DNA from: Neopestalotiopsis rosae
Taxonomy: Eukaryota; Ascomycota; Sordariomycetes; Amphisphaeriales; Sporocadaceae
Length of the DNA: 64,000 nt
Reading direction: 5' to 3'
NCBI GenBank assembly: GCA_023078685.1
Contig: JALGAS010000004.1
Location: forward strand, 2,666,001-2,730,000
Below the pieces are notes generated by a model that saw nothing but the letters and a program-made list of their open reading frames with translations, made no database searches and was not told where the DNA came from. A program made the position numbers and the translations under genes. This document shows positions 1-10,867 of the stretch, in pieces. Each line of letters begins with the position of its first letter. Position 1 is the stretch's first letter.

Positions 1-256
1 GCCAAAGGAGAACGGCAGCAAGGGCGAGGACGACGAGGACGACAGCGACGACGACTCCGAGGAGGAGGAGGAGGAGGAGCATCGCGAGAAGATCTGGAAG
101 ATTGGCACCACCCTCGCCGAGGCCGCCGTCAAGGGCACCAAGAAGGGCAGCAAGGTCGAGGTCACCGTACAAGTCAACGCCGACCTGGCCGTGATAGTCA
201 CCACCCGGGAGGTCGGCGGCAAGGGCGGCGTCAGAGGCAACGTCAAGGCTCCTTGA
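1..256 (+). CDS. 3' end of a protein with acidic linker, possibly Hsp70-like (Ssz1-type)
   Basis: The reading frame is open from base 2 to a TGA at 254-256, so only the last 84 residues are present. It begins with a Lys/Asp/Glu-rich stretch (a run of seven Glu) and ends in an ordered segment containing KIWKIGTTLAEAAVKG and TTREVGGKGGVRGN. Codons are strongly G/C-ending, as expected of an expressed gene. The last segment reminds me of the C-terminal tail of fungal Hsp70-like proteins of the ribosome-associated Ssz1/Pdr13 type. That is from memory and weak, because no ATPase domain is in view. The gene is convergent with the NT-C2 gene that ends at 1108. Confidence 0.6.
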   Translation, partial: PKENGSKGEDDEDDSDDDSEEEEEEEHREKIWKIGTTLAEAAVKGTKKGSKVEVTVQVNADLAVIVTTREVGGKGGVRGNVKAP

Positions 257-1107
257 AGAACGGGCCGCCCAGAAGCTGCTTCTTCTTCAAAATAGGAAAA
301 GGCTTTCCCCTTCTTCTATAATGATGACCACAAGAACCCCCAACAAAGGATTTTGGAGTACACCAGATGCACCCCCTGATTTTTATTTTCTCCCTCACAC
401 GGTGCGGACATGTTCGGCGAAGGCGTCCTAGAAGTTGCTCGGATGAAAATAGATAGATTGGATCCCTTCCCCCGGCAAGCACAGAAAGCATCAAAAGGGA
501 TCAAAATATGGATGTTATGTCGATAGAGCTATGGAGCAAAAGAAAAGTACTCAGGAAATGATCTTTAACCTTGTCAAACATATTCACGATTACAATCTTA
601 TGACTTTCAATTTACTGTGACTTGAGCAGATATGCAAGCTGAACATATATGGGGCGATATATAGAATGTGTCTTGGCAGGTATTTCAACTACCTACTTTG
701 CGTCAGACGACGCTCCACCACCTTGTCATGAACTCGCCTCGTTTCTCGAGGCTTGCTCGCGATATATACATAGAAGAGTTTTGATAAAAGTCGGAGATTT
801 GTCTGGTCTGACTGTTCCCCCAAAAACCAAATAAAGTTCGAATCCTCGTTTTCGAACAAGAAAACCCAAAAATGGCCCCAAGGCGGCCACCGAAAACCCT
901 ATCGCTATGCGCTTTGTAAAATGTATCTAATAAAAATCTTTCATATACCGAACCAGGGCAACACAGAATGTAAAGATTACATCCCCACCCTCACTTTTTT
1001 GCGTCTCTTTGTTAACGCAAGTCTATCCCATATTATCCCAGAGTCGAAACTTTATATACTTTGTTGTTCTTGTGCACAGGCCGATTATCGAGATGATGCC
1101 ACTCTTT
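257..1107. other. Intergenic, between two convergent genes
   Basis: This stretch is AT-richer than the flanking exons and has short AT-rich runs and candidate polyadenylation hexamers on both strands. It should hold the two 3' UTRs. I see no gene in it. A GTTCGAATCC sequence near 837 resembles a tRNA B-box but has no tRNA around it. Confidence 0.6.
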
Positions 1108-3201
1108 CTAAGTCGAAACGGCAGTTCCCGGCAGCGCCCAGCTGACGAGATCATCGCGAACGTCGAACTCGTTGACCTCTCTGTAGCTCCTGCGTGCGAA
1201 TCCATGGTCCCGACTGCTGCCACTGCCACTGCCGCCGCTGCCCATGCTGCCAAGCGTCGGCGTGAGAGAGGCCATGCTGGCGCTGTGGTCGAGACTTGGA
1301 CTGTCATAGGGGTCTTCGCGGAGGTGATGGTGCTGAAACAGCTGTCCGAGGCCGCCTCCTTGTGGTTGTTGTTGCGGGTTGCGCGATCTGGCGCGCCCGC
1401 TGCCCTTGAGTGTGGTGGCGAGCGAACGCTCCGAGGCGCCGCTACGTGACCTCGAGTGCCTGCCGCGGCTGCGACTAAACTGGTCGCGCACTTTGAGTAC
1501 GTCTGACGGCCGCAGGGTCCCGTGATTGACTTCTTCACTACCTGAGGACGTGCTGCTCACATCCTCGCCATTGCGATCTTGGCTGTGCTCCTTGTGGCTC
1601 CTGTTGCTACCGCCAGTCTTATCTTTCCAGCCGCTGCCGCCCGAGAATATGTCTTCGATACATTCGTCCGCGGCAAGTTCGCCGGGTTGGCAATTCCAGG
1701 ATGCAGCGAGCGCACGCCGGTACATGTCTTGCAGCTCGCTGGCATCGCGCGATTTGTTTTGCGTTGTTGTGGTGGGTGCGGTGCCCAGGGGTGTTTCGTC
1801 GACGGGCTCGACTGTCTCGCCAGCCATTATACCTGCGATGCCACCGAACATGGGGGCAGTCTTGAGCGGGGGTGCGATGTAGTTCCGATCACCGTCGACC
1901 TGGACCATGAGAATGCCGAGCTTGAGTGTACTATTGATCTTGCTCTCCTGCATGAGATACCGGCGCACGATGCCCTCATCGGCCGTCTCATGCTCCTGCT
2001 CTTCCGCGATCGGGGTCGTGCCAGCGCTGGCAGTACTAAGCCGTCGTTTGCCCTGGAGCGCCGGTCCCAGTATGTCCCTGCGCGCATATTCCAGACTGCT
2101 GTTTGATCGACTGGAAACGCTCTTTCGGGGGAAGTTTTCGCTTTCCTCCACATACTCGCTCAGATTCAGCTTGACAACACCCAGTGTAATCTTGTCGTCT
2201 CTGCCACCCGAGGCTGAGAACTCCTGGACCACCTCAAACTCGATTGGACATTCCGACAACTGGTTGTTTCGGTCTATGGTGATGCGCAAAGGTACGACTT
2301 TGTTGTAGTCGTATGTTACACGATGATTGACACTATCGATGGGACACTTGTTGGTCCGACCGCGGTGCTCGCCATGCATGGAGTGTGGAAGATGCCATTT
2401 GATCTGCGAGTTGCCGCTGACGAGCGGAACGTTGTTTAGATCGTATATGGTTAGGTGAAGGTCGAATTTAGGCTTTCGCGCCTTATTGACTATGGGGAGC
2501 AGAGAAGGCATGTTAGCGACTGGCGACTCCTGGTATTATCGATCTGCATGCTATCGCACACGAAGAAGCCGTTGTTCGTTATCGAGTGAGAGGTGCCAGG
2601 CGATGACGACAGCGCCAAGGTATGGCTGTGGAAAATGCGTCGACGGTACAAGAAGATGCGATCATGCGCATGGTTTTGGGGAAAGGATGGGAACAAGAGG
2701 GAAAATTAAAGAAATAGATCAGTTGGCCAGAGACGACGATCAAGCAGACAGACAGACAGACAGACGCAGAACCAAGAAAGCTTCCCACGAGGGTTTGAAA
2801 CAATGTCTTGAATCTTGCCGGAGCCTCGTACTGTGACCGTTTCCGTCAAAGCACTAGACGGAATGCTTATCTGGCCCGGACCTGAATCTGGAATGCGGCT
2901 GACATGGGTAGTGCACTGTAGTACTGTACTGTGAGGTAAAGTACGGACGAAGCTGAAGCAGCGACTCGTCCTTGTTGCATGAATTTGGGGAAACTACAAC
3001 AGCGGGAAAGGATCGACCTATGTATGTACCTATTGTATTTGACAGGATACAAGGACAAGGCAGGAGGAGTGTTGGAGGTGTTGGAAGGCTCGGGAAGGAA
3101 GGGGGTGACGGCACAATCAATAGATAAGATACCTAAACCTCTAGACTCCAAATGAAAAAAGAAAGAAGTAAAAAAAGAGGCGGCTTACTCAAGGATGCCA
3201 T
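1108..3201 (-). CDS. NT-C2 (EEIG1/EHBP1-type N-terminal C2) domain protein
   Basis: Proposed exons are 3189-3201 and 1108-2489, giving 464 residues. The first exon is only 13 nt (ATG GCA TCC TTG A) and ends at a GTAAGC donor. The 699-nt intron ends in a GCTAAC branch site, a pyrimidine run and CATAG. The joined start reads MASLINKARKPKFDLHL, which fits the NT-C2 family better than the in-exon ATG at 2511. Residues 1 to about 160 form the NT-C2 domain (DLNNVPLVSG, later KVVPLRITIDRNNQL and GVVKLNLSEY). The rest is Ser/Arg/Gly-rich and probably disordered, ending in the motif EVNEFDVRDDLVSWALP. NT-C2 domains are thought to bind membranes or act as adaptors; the role here is not known. The repeats at 2745-2765 lie inside the intron. 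Confidence 0.8.
2745..2765. repeat. (CAGA)n microsatellite
   Basis: About five perfect tandem copies of CAGA lie in the proposed first intron of the NT-C2 gene. They are likely length-variable between strains. Confidence 0.9.
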
Positions 3202-4751
3202 GGTCTCACTATAGTAACCCTATCCAACCCAAGTTGAGCTTACGCCGGTAGATGAGTCGAAAATAGTCGTTGGTTGAACATGCGTTCGTTCGGGAGACGG
3301 GGGCTACCGAACCGGGTAAGGATGGGATGCGCCGGCGCATGCAGTCATGTTCTTCTTGCGCAAAACGAGCGATGACTTTGAAGCGAGCGAGCGAGCAACG
3401 AGCGGTACCAACTGGCTGGTAGTACTGTGTAGGTAGGTAGGCTGAGCGAGCGAGGGTGTGGCAGGCAAGGTAGGCAGGCAGGCTGGCAGGCAGGCAGGCA
3501 GACAGCGAGCTTCTTTCTGTCTCTGTCTCTGGGCCCCGTCAAACAAGCCCAGTCTTAGTTCGTGGCTTCGGTTCTCGTTGTACGTATGTCTGATCCCAGA
3601 AATAGTACTTCGTAGTCTCGCGTTCAGTTCAACCAAGCTGCAAAGTATCCCGGATGGTCCGGAAAGCGAAAGCGAACGGGTTGCTTCGGGGCGTGCAACC
3701 TGATTCGGAAGAGCAGGACTAGGAATTGAGGTGATAGTAGGTAGGTGGAAGAAAGTGCGAGTCACCTAACTACACACATACGACGACGACAACGAACAAT
3801 GACATGGGGAATTCTAGTCTAGAAAATGCGTATCGAGCGTATTGGGATAGGGGATCGACTCCAATTCGATCCCAATCCAGTTTTATCCAACCAAACTAGC
3901 CCAGGTAGAAGGAGAAGGAGAAGGGTTCTAGCCGAGTATAGAACATTGGAGACCCGTCGAAATGAATGACATGCAGCAGAAGGGTCAAGGAAATCCGAAA
4001 AAAACAAGGATAGCAAGGATTCGAGATTCTGTCAATCTTCTTTCTCACCAACGTCATGGGCGCAGACTGGGCAACCGGCGCAGCAGCTTGGAATTGGCTG
4101 ACCCATTATTTCAGGACGATTCGCAGGTGCCAATGGATCCATTTCGCCATTTTTCTCCATCGGATATTTTGTTAGGGGTCTGGGGGCACGGGCACCGTGG
4201 GCACTCGTAAATTCGTAATTAACGTGGCTGCTCATCGCATTCAAAACGAGCAGTGACCAGCCGCTAGCTTAGCAGGCCTTCTGGCCTACAGGTTGTGGCC
4301 GTGCGACTGTCAGTGCATTTTCACTGGGGAAGTTTAGTGCTAAGTTTAGCTGTGAGCCTGTGCTGCTGGCTGGTGCTGGTGCTGGTGCTGTGCATCAAAA
4401 GAAGAGAATTATGGGGTAGCGAGGGTAGGTACCATTGCGCAGAGTCGCAGCAGCCTTTTGGCTTGACTTAAGCTCGTGAAAATTTCCAGCTTACGCCGAC
4501 GCGGTTTAGCGCGACGCGATCTGCCATTTTATCACCAAAGTGCAACACCATTGATTTTTTTGGGGTCATCAGCCTTGTTGTAGATGCTCATTTGAGCTGA
4601 CTCATATTTTGGACTTGTCCAAATCTAGCCGCCAAGGTATATCTCACTTTTAGAAAGAGTTCGGCATATGGAACATTCCGTATGAGCCCGGCAATTGCTT
4701 GACTTCAAAGGGTTGTCGTCCTTGTGCAATTGAGTCGAGGCAGAGGTTATC
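3202..4751. other. Divergent promoter region between the NT-C2 gene and POP1
   Basis: The two genes point away from each other, so this 1.55 kb should hold both promoters and 5' UTRs. It contains the tetranucleotide cluster, a short GGTGCT tandem near 4370-4390 and no convincing reading frame. Confidence 0.6.
3377..3505. repeat. Tetranucleotide repeat cluster (GAGC, GTAG, GGCA)
   Basis: Three tetranucleotide tracts lie next to each other: GAGC copies near 3377-3396, GTAG copies near 3431-3440 and an interrupted GGCA tract at about 3458-3505. They sit 180-300 bp upstream of the proposed NT-C2 start at 3201, in its promoter or 5' UTR. Confidence 0.85.
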
Positions 4752-7568
4752 ATGGCCCCCCAGCAGGGCCACCAGCCTGGCGACAAGCTAAAGAAGCGGC
4801 CGGCTGAGGCTTCATTGACATCTTCTTCGGTCAAGAAGCCCAAGACAGACTTCCGTGGGGGACAACAAGGCAGTACAAATGGAGCAAACCCACAACGGCC
4901 TGGACGAGGCAATACTCATGGGCAGCAAAATGGGCAGTCCAACCCAAACACTGCCAGAAGACCAGCTCCGAGTTATAGGGATATCAGAGCCATTGCTGCC
5001 CAGCCAGCGGACGCCGCCCTTAAAGATGGCGAGCTGGATATCCAGGCCTTTCTCAATGCCCGAGGCTTCGAGATCAAGGCCTTGGATGAGAGCATGAGGC
5101 GCACTCAAGTCTCCCAAACTAGTCGTGCCTTTCAAAAGGTGCCTTTTACCATGAGACGGAGGGCTGCTGCTCACAACCACAAAAAAGTGCCCAAGCGATT
5201 GTACAGAAGAGCCAAGAGGGAAATGGAGTTGGACAACACTCCCACGGTGAACTCCAGGACAAGAAAGCCAAAGTCTAACCGGGCTCGTCTACGAGCAGAG
5301 ACCGCTCTGCGCTTAGGAAAATTGGCGGACAGAAAGAAGCGGCAAAAGCTTCGCAAAAAGGAAAAGGATGGCAAGCTTGACCCAGTCACTGTACAGACAA
5401 GAGTGGCTCGTCCAAAAATCAGGAGAAACACCCTCAATGAACCTCCAATCATGGCCAAGAAATTCAGAAAGAGACAGCTAAACAAGACTTGGCTGCCAAC
5501 ACACCTTTGGCATACCAAGAGGGCGACAATGACTCCGCCCAAGGACCCCCTCTGGAGATTTGCCATTCCCCTCACACCGACCCAAAAATGCTACCGACCT
5601 ACACATCGCGCACTAAGGGAGAAGGGAGCCATGGCCTGGGATATGAGTTATATGAGTACCATTGGCTTATCTGGAGCTGAGAGGTGCGTCACTCAGGTGC
5701 TCAAATCACTTGGTCTGAATGCAGAGAGTCTCTGGGACGAACGCGGCGCACAATGGAGATCTGGCTCTGTGCCTTGGAATGGCACCTTGGCGAAGAAGAA
5801 GGAGAAGAGTTCAAGATCGATTGGCCCAGCCACAATTATCTGGGATCCTATTAGACAAGAGGAAGACGTCGAGATGACCTCGGAAAGCAAGCCGGAACTC
5901 AAGGTTGTGCGGCAACTATTCATCCGGCTACACCCCTCGGCATTCCTCGAGACGTTCAATGAGCTACTTCGGGTGGCAAAGGGCCTCACACCGCGGCCCT
6001 ATATTGAAGACTTGCGTTATGAGATAGGAAGTATCGAGGTATCAGGCCCAGACTCGACAGAAGCATTGCTGGGGATTCTCTCACCGTACCCTACTAAAGC
6101 AGACGCCACTCAAGATACACATGCTGCAAAATGGCAAAGTTTAGCGGGTGTTAGTCCTTCTGTCCTCCCAGTCGGATCCCTGCTTGCATTTTCAGTGGTG
6201 GATTCTCGTCTACGATACCCCCCAAGACGCGTGCAGATCCCGAGTTCTGCAAATCAGCTGCAACACACAAGTACATCATGGCACCGAGATGTGGCGCCCA
6301 AACCCGTTGGCTTATTCGACCGTGACATTCGATTCAAAGCCTCCCAACTTCCATCCCAAAAGTCACTCAATCGTCGAAAGGGCAAGAACGCGCCAGGTTC
6401 GTTTCTCAAGCCTACGCAGGCTGACCCAGAGATTCCTGTCGTTTTACTCGCATCACGACAAGCCGACACACCGGGAAAATGGACTCTGCTCATGCCATGG
6501 AAATGCGTACTTCCCACGTGGTATGCGCTGATGCACTATCCTCTGTCGTCGGGCGGAAACCCATCGCTCGGTGGACTGCAGGAAATTCAGCAAAGTTGCT
6601 TCGAACAAGCACTTCCTTGGTTTCCCGGAGATTTCCCTGCCACCGACGCCGGTCAAGCATGGGAACTGGAACAGCGGGAAGTGAGGAAGAAGGCCTGGGA
6701 TCGCATGCCCAAGGGAAAGAGGGTCAATTATCAGACCCTGGATCTGGGTGCTGGCCGAAAGGGCGAAATCGGAGACGGATGGGCCTGCCAATTTGAATCT
6801 CTATTCGACTTGGACGAGAAGAGCATATCTACTGAGAAGCCGGATGTGGTCATGGCAGACCAAGAAGCGCCGAGTGCCGAGGGAGCTGAAACGTCGGAGC
6901 CGAAAGCTACGAAACCTTCAGAGCATCCACTGTCACGGACAACCCAGCTCTCCCGAGTCGGTTTCAATGCAGTGCTTAGCGGCCAAGCAGACCAGCTGCC
7001 GCCCAACGCCCTCGTCACGGTGAAAATCAAACTACAAGGTCGAGGCGTTCCTGGTCCGTGTGCTCGCGTGTATAGACTGCCCAACAGCAAAGCCGCCAGC
7101 GTGGCAACCCAGGCCGAAGTCCCGGCCACGGACCCGCTGGTGACCAGCAGCAGCAGCAACAACGGGTTGCCGTCGAATCTCACGGAGAAATGGGTGGCGA
7201 CGTTGCCGCAAAAGGGAAAAAAGGCCAAGGCGGCACCCAAGTTGAAACACAACTCGGCTGCCGACCTTGATCTAGAGCTGCGAAAGCGTCTCCTCGCACA
7301 AGAGCTCACATCCCCGCCCAATTCTGATGGTGAAGGCATCAATGGACACTTATTGTGTCCAGACGCGGAGGACCTTGTGGGATTCGTCACGACGGGCAGC
7401 TTCAGTCTGAGGGAAGGCCAAGCCGAGGCCATTGGCAGTTTGTCGGCCGAAAAAGCCCTCGAGGAGCTCAAGCGATACAAGGACAAGAAGGATCGCGCAT
7501 CTAGACTGGTCGTCGTCCGCAATGCCGGACAGAGCATCGGGTGGCTCGCTCGGTGGGAGCTGGTGTAA
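4752..7568 (+). CDS. POP1: Ribonuclease P/MRP protein subunit POP1
   Basis: This intronless frame encodes 938 residues, a usual length for fungal POP1. POP1 is the largest protein of nuclear RNase P and RNase MRP, which trim tRNA 5' leaders and pre-rRNA. Residues about 125-155 carry the conserved basic motif (AFQKVPFTMRRRAAAHNHKK, then RLYRRAKREM). Residues about 235-290 carry KTWLPTHLWHTKRATM and the following WRFAIPLTPTQKCYR. The POPLD domain starts near residue 576 (WTLLMPWKCVLPTWYALMHY). The C-terminal part (about 740-938) is the usual glycine-cleavage-T-like POP1 tail, ending SIGWLARWELV. The Lys/Gly/Gln-rich N-terminus is probably disordered and nuclear. The start is the first ATG of the frame, in a good context. 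The stop is only 97 bp from the stop of the opposite-strand oxidase, so the two 3' UTRs probably overlap. Confidence 0.96.
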   Translation: MAPQQGHQPGDKLKKRPAEASLTSSSVKKPKTDFRGGQQGSTNGANPQRPGRGNTHGQQNGQSNPNTARRPAPSYRDIRAIAAQPADAALKDGELDIQAFLNARGFEIKALDESMRRTQVSQTSRAFQKVPFTMRRRAAAHNHKKVPKRLYRRAKREMELDNTPTVNSRTRKPKSNRARLRAETALRLGKLADRKKRQKLRKKEKDGKLDPVTVQTRVARPKIRRNTLNEPPIMAKKFRKRQLNKTWLPTHLWHTKRATMTPPKDPLWRFAIPLTPTQKCYRPTHRALREKGAMAWDMSYMSTIGLSGAERCVTQVLKSLGLNAESLWDERGAQWRSGSVPWNGTLAKKKEKSSRSIGPATIIWDPIRQEEDVEMTSESKPELKVVRQLFIRLHPSAFLETFNELLRVAKGLTPRPYIEDLRYEIGSIEVSGPDSTEALLGILSPYPTKADATQDTHAAKWQSLAGVSPSVLPVGSLLAFSVVDSRLRYPPRRVQIPSSANQLQHTSTSWHRDVAPKPVGLFDRDIRFKASQLPSQKSLNRRKGKNAPGSFLKPTQADPEIPVVLLASRQADTPGKWTLLMPWKCVLPTWYALMHYPLSSGGNPSLGGLQEIQQSCFEQALPWFPGDFPATDAGQAWELEQREVRKKAWDRMPKGKRVNYQTLDLGAGRKGEIGDGWACQFESLFDLDEKSISTEKPDVVMADQEAPSAEGAETSEPKATKPSEHPLSRTTQLSRVGFNAVLSGQADQLPPNALVTVKIKLQGRGVPGPCARVYRLPNSKAASVATQAEVPATDPLVTSSSSNNGLPSNLTEKWVATLPQKGKKAKAAPKLKHNSAADLDLELRKRLLAQELTSPPNSDGEGINGHLLCPDAEDLVGFVTTGSFSLREGQAEAIGSLSAEKALEELKRYKDKKDRASRLVVVRNAGQSIGWLARWELV

Positions 7569-7665
7569 AATAGATGCATCAATATAATTAAGTCTGGCAG
7601 ATTCATCATTATATACGCCCAATGTGCCGCCCTCCATCTCGGATTGTAAATGTAGAACGTGAACT

Positions 7666-9695
7666 CTAGTCGTACAAGCCCAGTATCTCCCCGACAATGC
7701 TCTTAAAGGTTCCGTTGGGGTCAAACTTTTCGCGAACAGCCTTGAAGCGCGAGAGATGCTGGAAGGGGAAGGCCAAACATGTCAGCGGGAATATTCAATC
7801 TTGCAATGAGGAAGTTTGGGGATTTGGGACGTTGGCATTACTCACCGACGGGTCGATGTTCTTGGTGGCGTTTCCAAACACTTCGCGCGTGTTCTTGGTC
7901 CAGTGCGGACGGCATGGGAACTCGTCGATGAGGACTTGTGCCAATCTCGGGTCTAGAGGGGAGAGGTGAAAGAGACATGTTAGCATTCCGCATATTCTTT
8001 TTTCGGCAGTGATGGCCAGTGTAGTAGATGATAAGAAAAAGGGGTCTGCCGCTCACAAAAATCAGCATTATAAGGCTGTCCATCGCCAACACTGGGCTTG
8101 AAGTGCGGGAAATCAAACATGATGGCGCCCTGGGTCCAGTCGGCGCCGTCGCTGGTGTTGTATGTGACCTGGCCCAAGAAGTCGTAATAGGGCTTGCCAA
8201 ACTTGATGTTGATGCCGGAGCGGTACGTGCTGGTCATGGTGATGCCCTTTTCCGTGTACTCGTCGTCGAAGAACTGGCGGACGCGCTTCAGCATGGCGTT
8301 GGCCTGGGTGACTGGGAACGCGAGCTCGAGCGTCAGGCCGTGCAGGCCGTACTCCCACTCGGGCTTCTGGCCCGGGTACAGTCCGCCGATGAGCACGTCG
8401 TAGTTCCAGCCGTAGACGGGCCAGAAGAGGATGGGCGAATCCGTCTCCTTGTCGTGAAAGTTGGGGGAGCTCCAGAGGGTGAAGAAGGTCGTCTCGGCCA
8501 GCTCGTTGGACGTCTCGAGGTACTTGCCGCTGTTGAGCAGCGCAATGGCGGCGCCGGCCTCGAGGTCGGTCAGCGAAAAGGTGTTTTGGAAGCCTTGCTG
8601 GTCGCTGAGCGTCGTGGGGATCTCGTCGTAGTAGCGGTGGTGGAACTTCTTCAGGTAGGGCCACCACTGTGACAAGCAATGTTAGTTGTCCGTCATGGTC
8701 GAGTATGAGTCTTGCTGAAGCTCACCCAAAAGTTTGCAGTTGCATACGGGGCAATCATGCCGTAGATGTCACCATTGAGGACGTCATCCTCGTCATACTA
8801 CAACGTCTCAGGTTAGTATTTCCTCACTCTTTAATGCACCATACACCCACTTCCCAGACCAACAATCACTTACAATATCCTGCTTGGCAAAGACCTTGAA
8901 GTCGGGATAAATCTTAAACTTCATCCGCGCAATCACGCCGAGCAAACCCAGCGAAGTCGAAGCCGCCAACCAATCATCGTTGCTCTCGTCGCGCTCGACC
9001 GTGACGATATCGCCGCTGCCGTTGATAATGTCCACCGAGAGCACGCCGGCGGCGACCATGGAGTCCTCGCGGATCGAGGAGCGGTGCGCGCCCATGGCCA
9101 CGGCGCCCGCCATGGAGATGTTCCAGTTGACCAGCGTGTAGCCGATGGAGGCGTTGCGCTCGTGCAGCCACTCAGCGAGCTGCAGGAACGTGACGCCGGC
9201 CTCGATCACCACGGAGCCCGAGTCGGCGCCCGCTTCGAGCTGCAGGTCCGAGATGTCGTTGGTGTACTCTGTGCGGATGATGACGGTGCGCGGGTCATCT
9301 TGACACTATAGTAGATTTGAACGTGTAAGCTCTTTGCTTCCATCACGAAAACGACCAGTTAACGACGCATTCGGTGGTGGTACTGATCACCATTCCGGGA
9401 CCGAACCATCAGAACCCCTCCGTGTAGAACTCTGTTTGACAGAGCCAAACTACTAGAACTTGGTTCTTACCATTGTATCGTACCACATATGGCCTTTACC
9501 GGAAGCACGAACGGGAGTACCGTTTGCAGCGGCCTCCTTGACAATGCTGACCATCTCATCGACGCTGGTGACGTTGTGTACAGAGGCGACATCGTTACAG
9601 GCAGGGAAGCCAGGTCCGTCAAAGGTATTGTAAGGCCCAGCCGACACGCCGACGGCGCAGGCGAGCCATAGTAACTGGCGTATAGCAGACAACAT
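7666..9695 (-). CDS. Secreted FAD-dependent sugar-lactone oxidase-like protein (ALO/gulonolactone oxidase family)
   Basis: Six exons (9471-9695, 8874-9305, 8726-8797, 8057-8666, 7846-7952, 7666-7758) join in frame to 512 residues. Residues 1-19 form a signal peptide (LLWLACAVGVSAG). An N-terminal PCMH-type FAD-binding domain follows. His69 in GKGHMWYDTMC aligns with the flavin-linking His of L-gulonolactone oxidase (GGGHSPSDIAC in that family), so the FAD may be covalent. The PCMH core NISMAGAVAMGAHRSS is clear. Near the C-terminus are the HWxK active-site motif (His463-Trp464-Thr465-Lys466) and KFDPNGTF, typical of arabinono/gulonolactone oxidases. The enzyme should oxidise a sugar lactone or related sugar with O2 and release H2O2 outside the cell; the substrate is not known. 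A TATA box lies 123 bp upstream. It is convergent with POP1. Confidence 0.88.
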
Positions 9696-9817
9696 TGCGA
9701 GTCCCAGAGCCTTTGGCTAAAGAAGAATAGCAAAACTCTTCACTTTCAAGACGAGGCACGTCCCAGGATACCTGAAAGAACCACCATTTGAGCCGCCACC
9801 TCAAGGGACTCAATGTG

Positions 9818-9826
9818 CCTTTTATA
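9818..9826 (-). promoter_or_regulatory. TATA box of the lactone oxidase-like gene
   Basis: The minus strand reads TATAAAAGG here, 123 bp upstream of the ATG at 9695. That is a normal fungal spacing once a short 5' UTR is allowed for. A TATA box fits a regulated, secreted enzyme. Confidence 0.55.
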
Positions 9827-10867
9827 TTCTCTTGGTACCTTGCATACGAAATTACCATGTTGCTTCGGTGTGTATCAATCCATCAATCACGAGAAGTGCC
9901 GTCATGCCGTCATCTTTGTCACCGGTTCCTGTCCAGCACAACCTTGGCTCAGCCGCGGTAACCACCTGCCTTTTGGCAGCAGATGGAATGGGGGAGCTCA
10001 ATATTTCGCATGTGACATGTGATGTGTGACCTGTACCTGGCTGGATAGCTTCTCCAAGGCTACAGTTGCACTCAACAGAAAAGACTTCCTATTGTTGGAT
10101 TGTAGACTGCAGTGGACAAGGGGGTGTTTGCTTGGTCACCGAATAGGGCCCCCGGAGTCATACCTGACCACTCGGTTGCAAGAATGCAGCATCCTGCATC
10201 AGTCGAGGACTGCCTTTGTAGGTCGCAAGACTTTTTAAGCGCTACCATTCATGACATGAGGATCGTCTTTGCAGGGGAATCGCCTCGATGCAAGAGCGGA
10301 TATACGTCTTGGCATAATGCAACACCCCGCAAGCTCCAGAGTTGCCATGACATGCAAAGAGGCAAGAATCCCTGCCATATAATGTTCTTGGTTTTATATC
10401 TAAAAATCTAATTTACTTTCGCACGCATGGCTCTGGACACATAGAAAACAATCAACATCATGTTTGGGCTCACTGGAGATCATCATTCTATTAGCTGCGC
10501 GCTCTCCACCATCGCCCCGACATACCATCTATCCTTCTGACCACGGTGTACATGAAGCGTTCTGCCAGTGATTTTCTCTCTCCCATTTTGACCAAATGAC
10601 ATGCGTATAGCGAACTTTGACCGTAAAAAAAAGCCTCAATTCTTGAAGCACAAGATCCTCGCCAACCGTGAGATCTTTTGAGCTAGAAAAGGATGTAATG
10701 AAACTGAGCAATTCACCGACGGAGTGAAAAGAAAACGTAACCGAAAATCTGGACACAAGAGTGTCGCCGAAACAAAGCGGGAAAATGAGGTGGAGTATCG
10801 TCGAAAAAGAGAAGCCGAAAGAGACTGTAGCCCATGTTTGGACAGTAGAGAGCTGGACTCGCCGATT
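9827..10867. other. Intergenic region between the oxidase promoter and the 3' end of the AlkB-like gene
   Basis: About 1 kb with only short unrelated frames on both strands. It should hold upstream control DNA of the oxidase and the 3' UTR of the AlkB-like gene. I see no RNA gene or repeat of note. Confidence 0.5.

Noticed and set aside
830..850. GTTCGAATCC sequence resembling a tRNA B-box
   Set aside because: The flanking bases do not form a T-stem and there is no A-box at the right distance.
1108..2106. Several plus-strand frames of 118-175 codons
   Set aside because: They overlap the well-supported NT-C2 exon and have no motif or splice structure.
6731..7609. 292-codon minus-strand frame
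   Set aside because: Antisense shadow of the POP1 C-terminal half, with Ser/Arg/Leu-rich random composition.
8028..8672. 214-codon open frame on the plus strand
   Set aside because: It is the antisense shadow of exon 4 of the oxidase, caused by G/C-rich third positions; the minus-strand protein has family motifs and this one has none.
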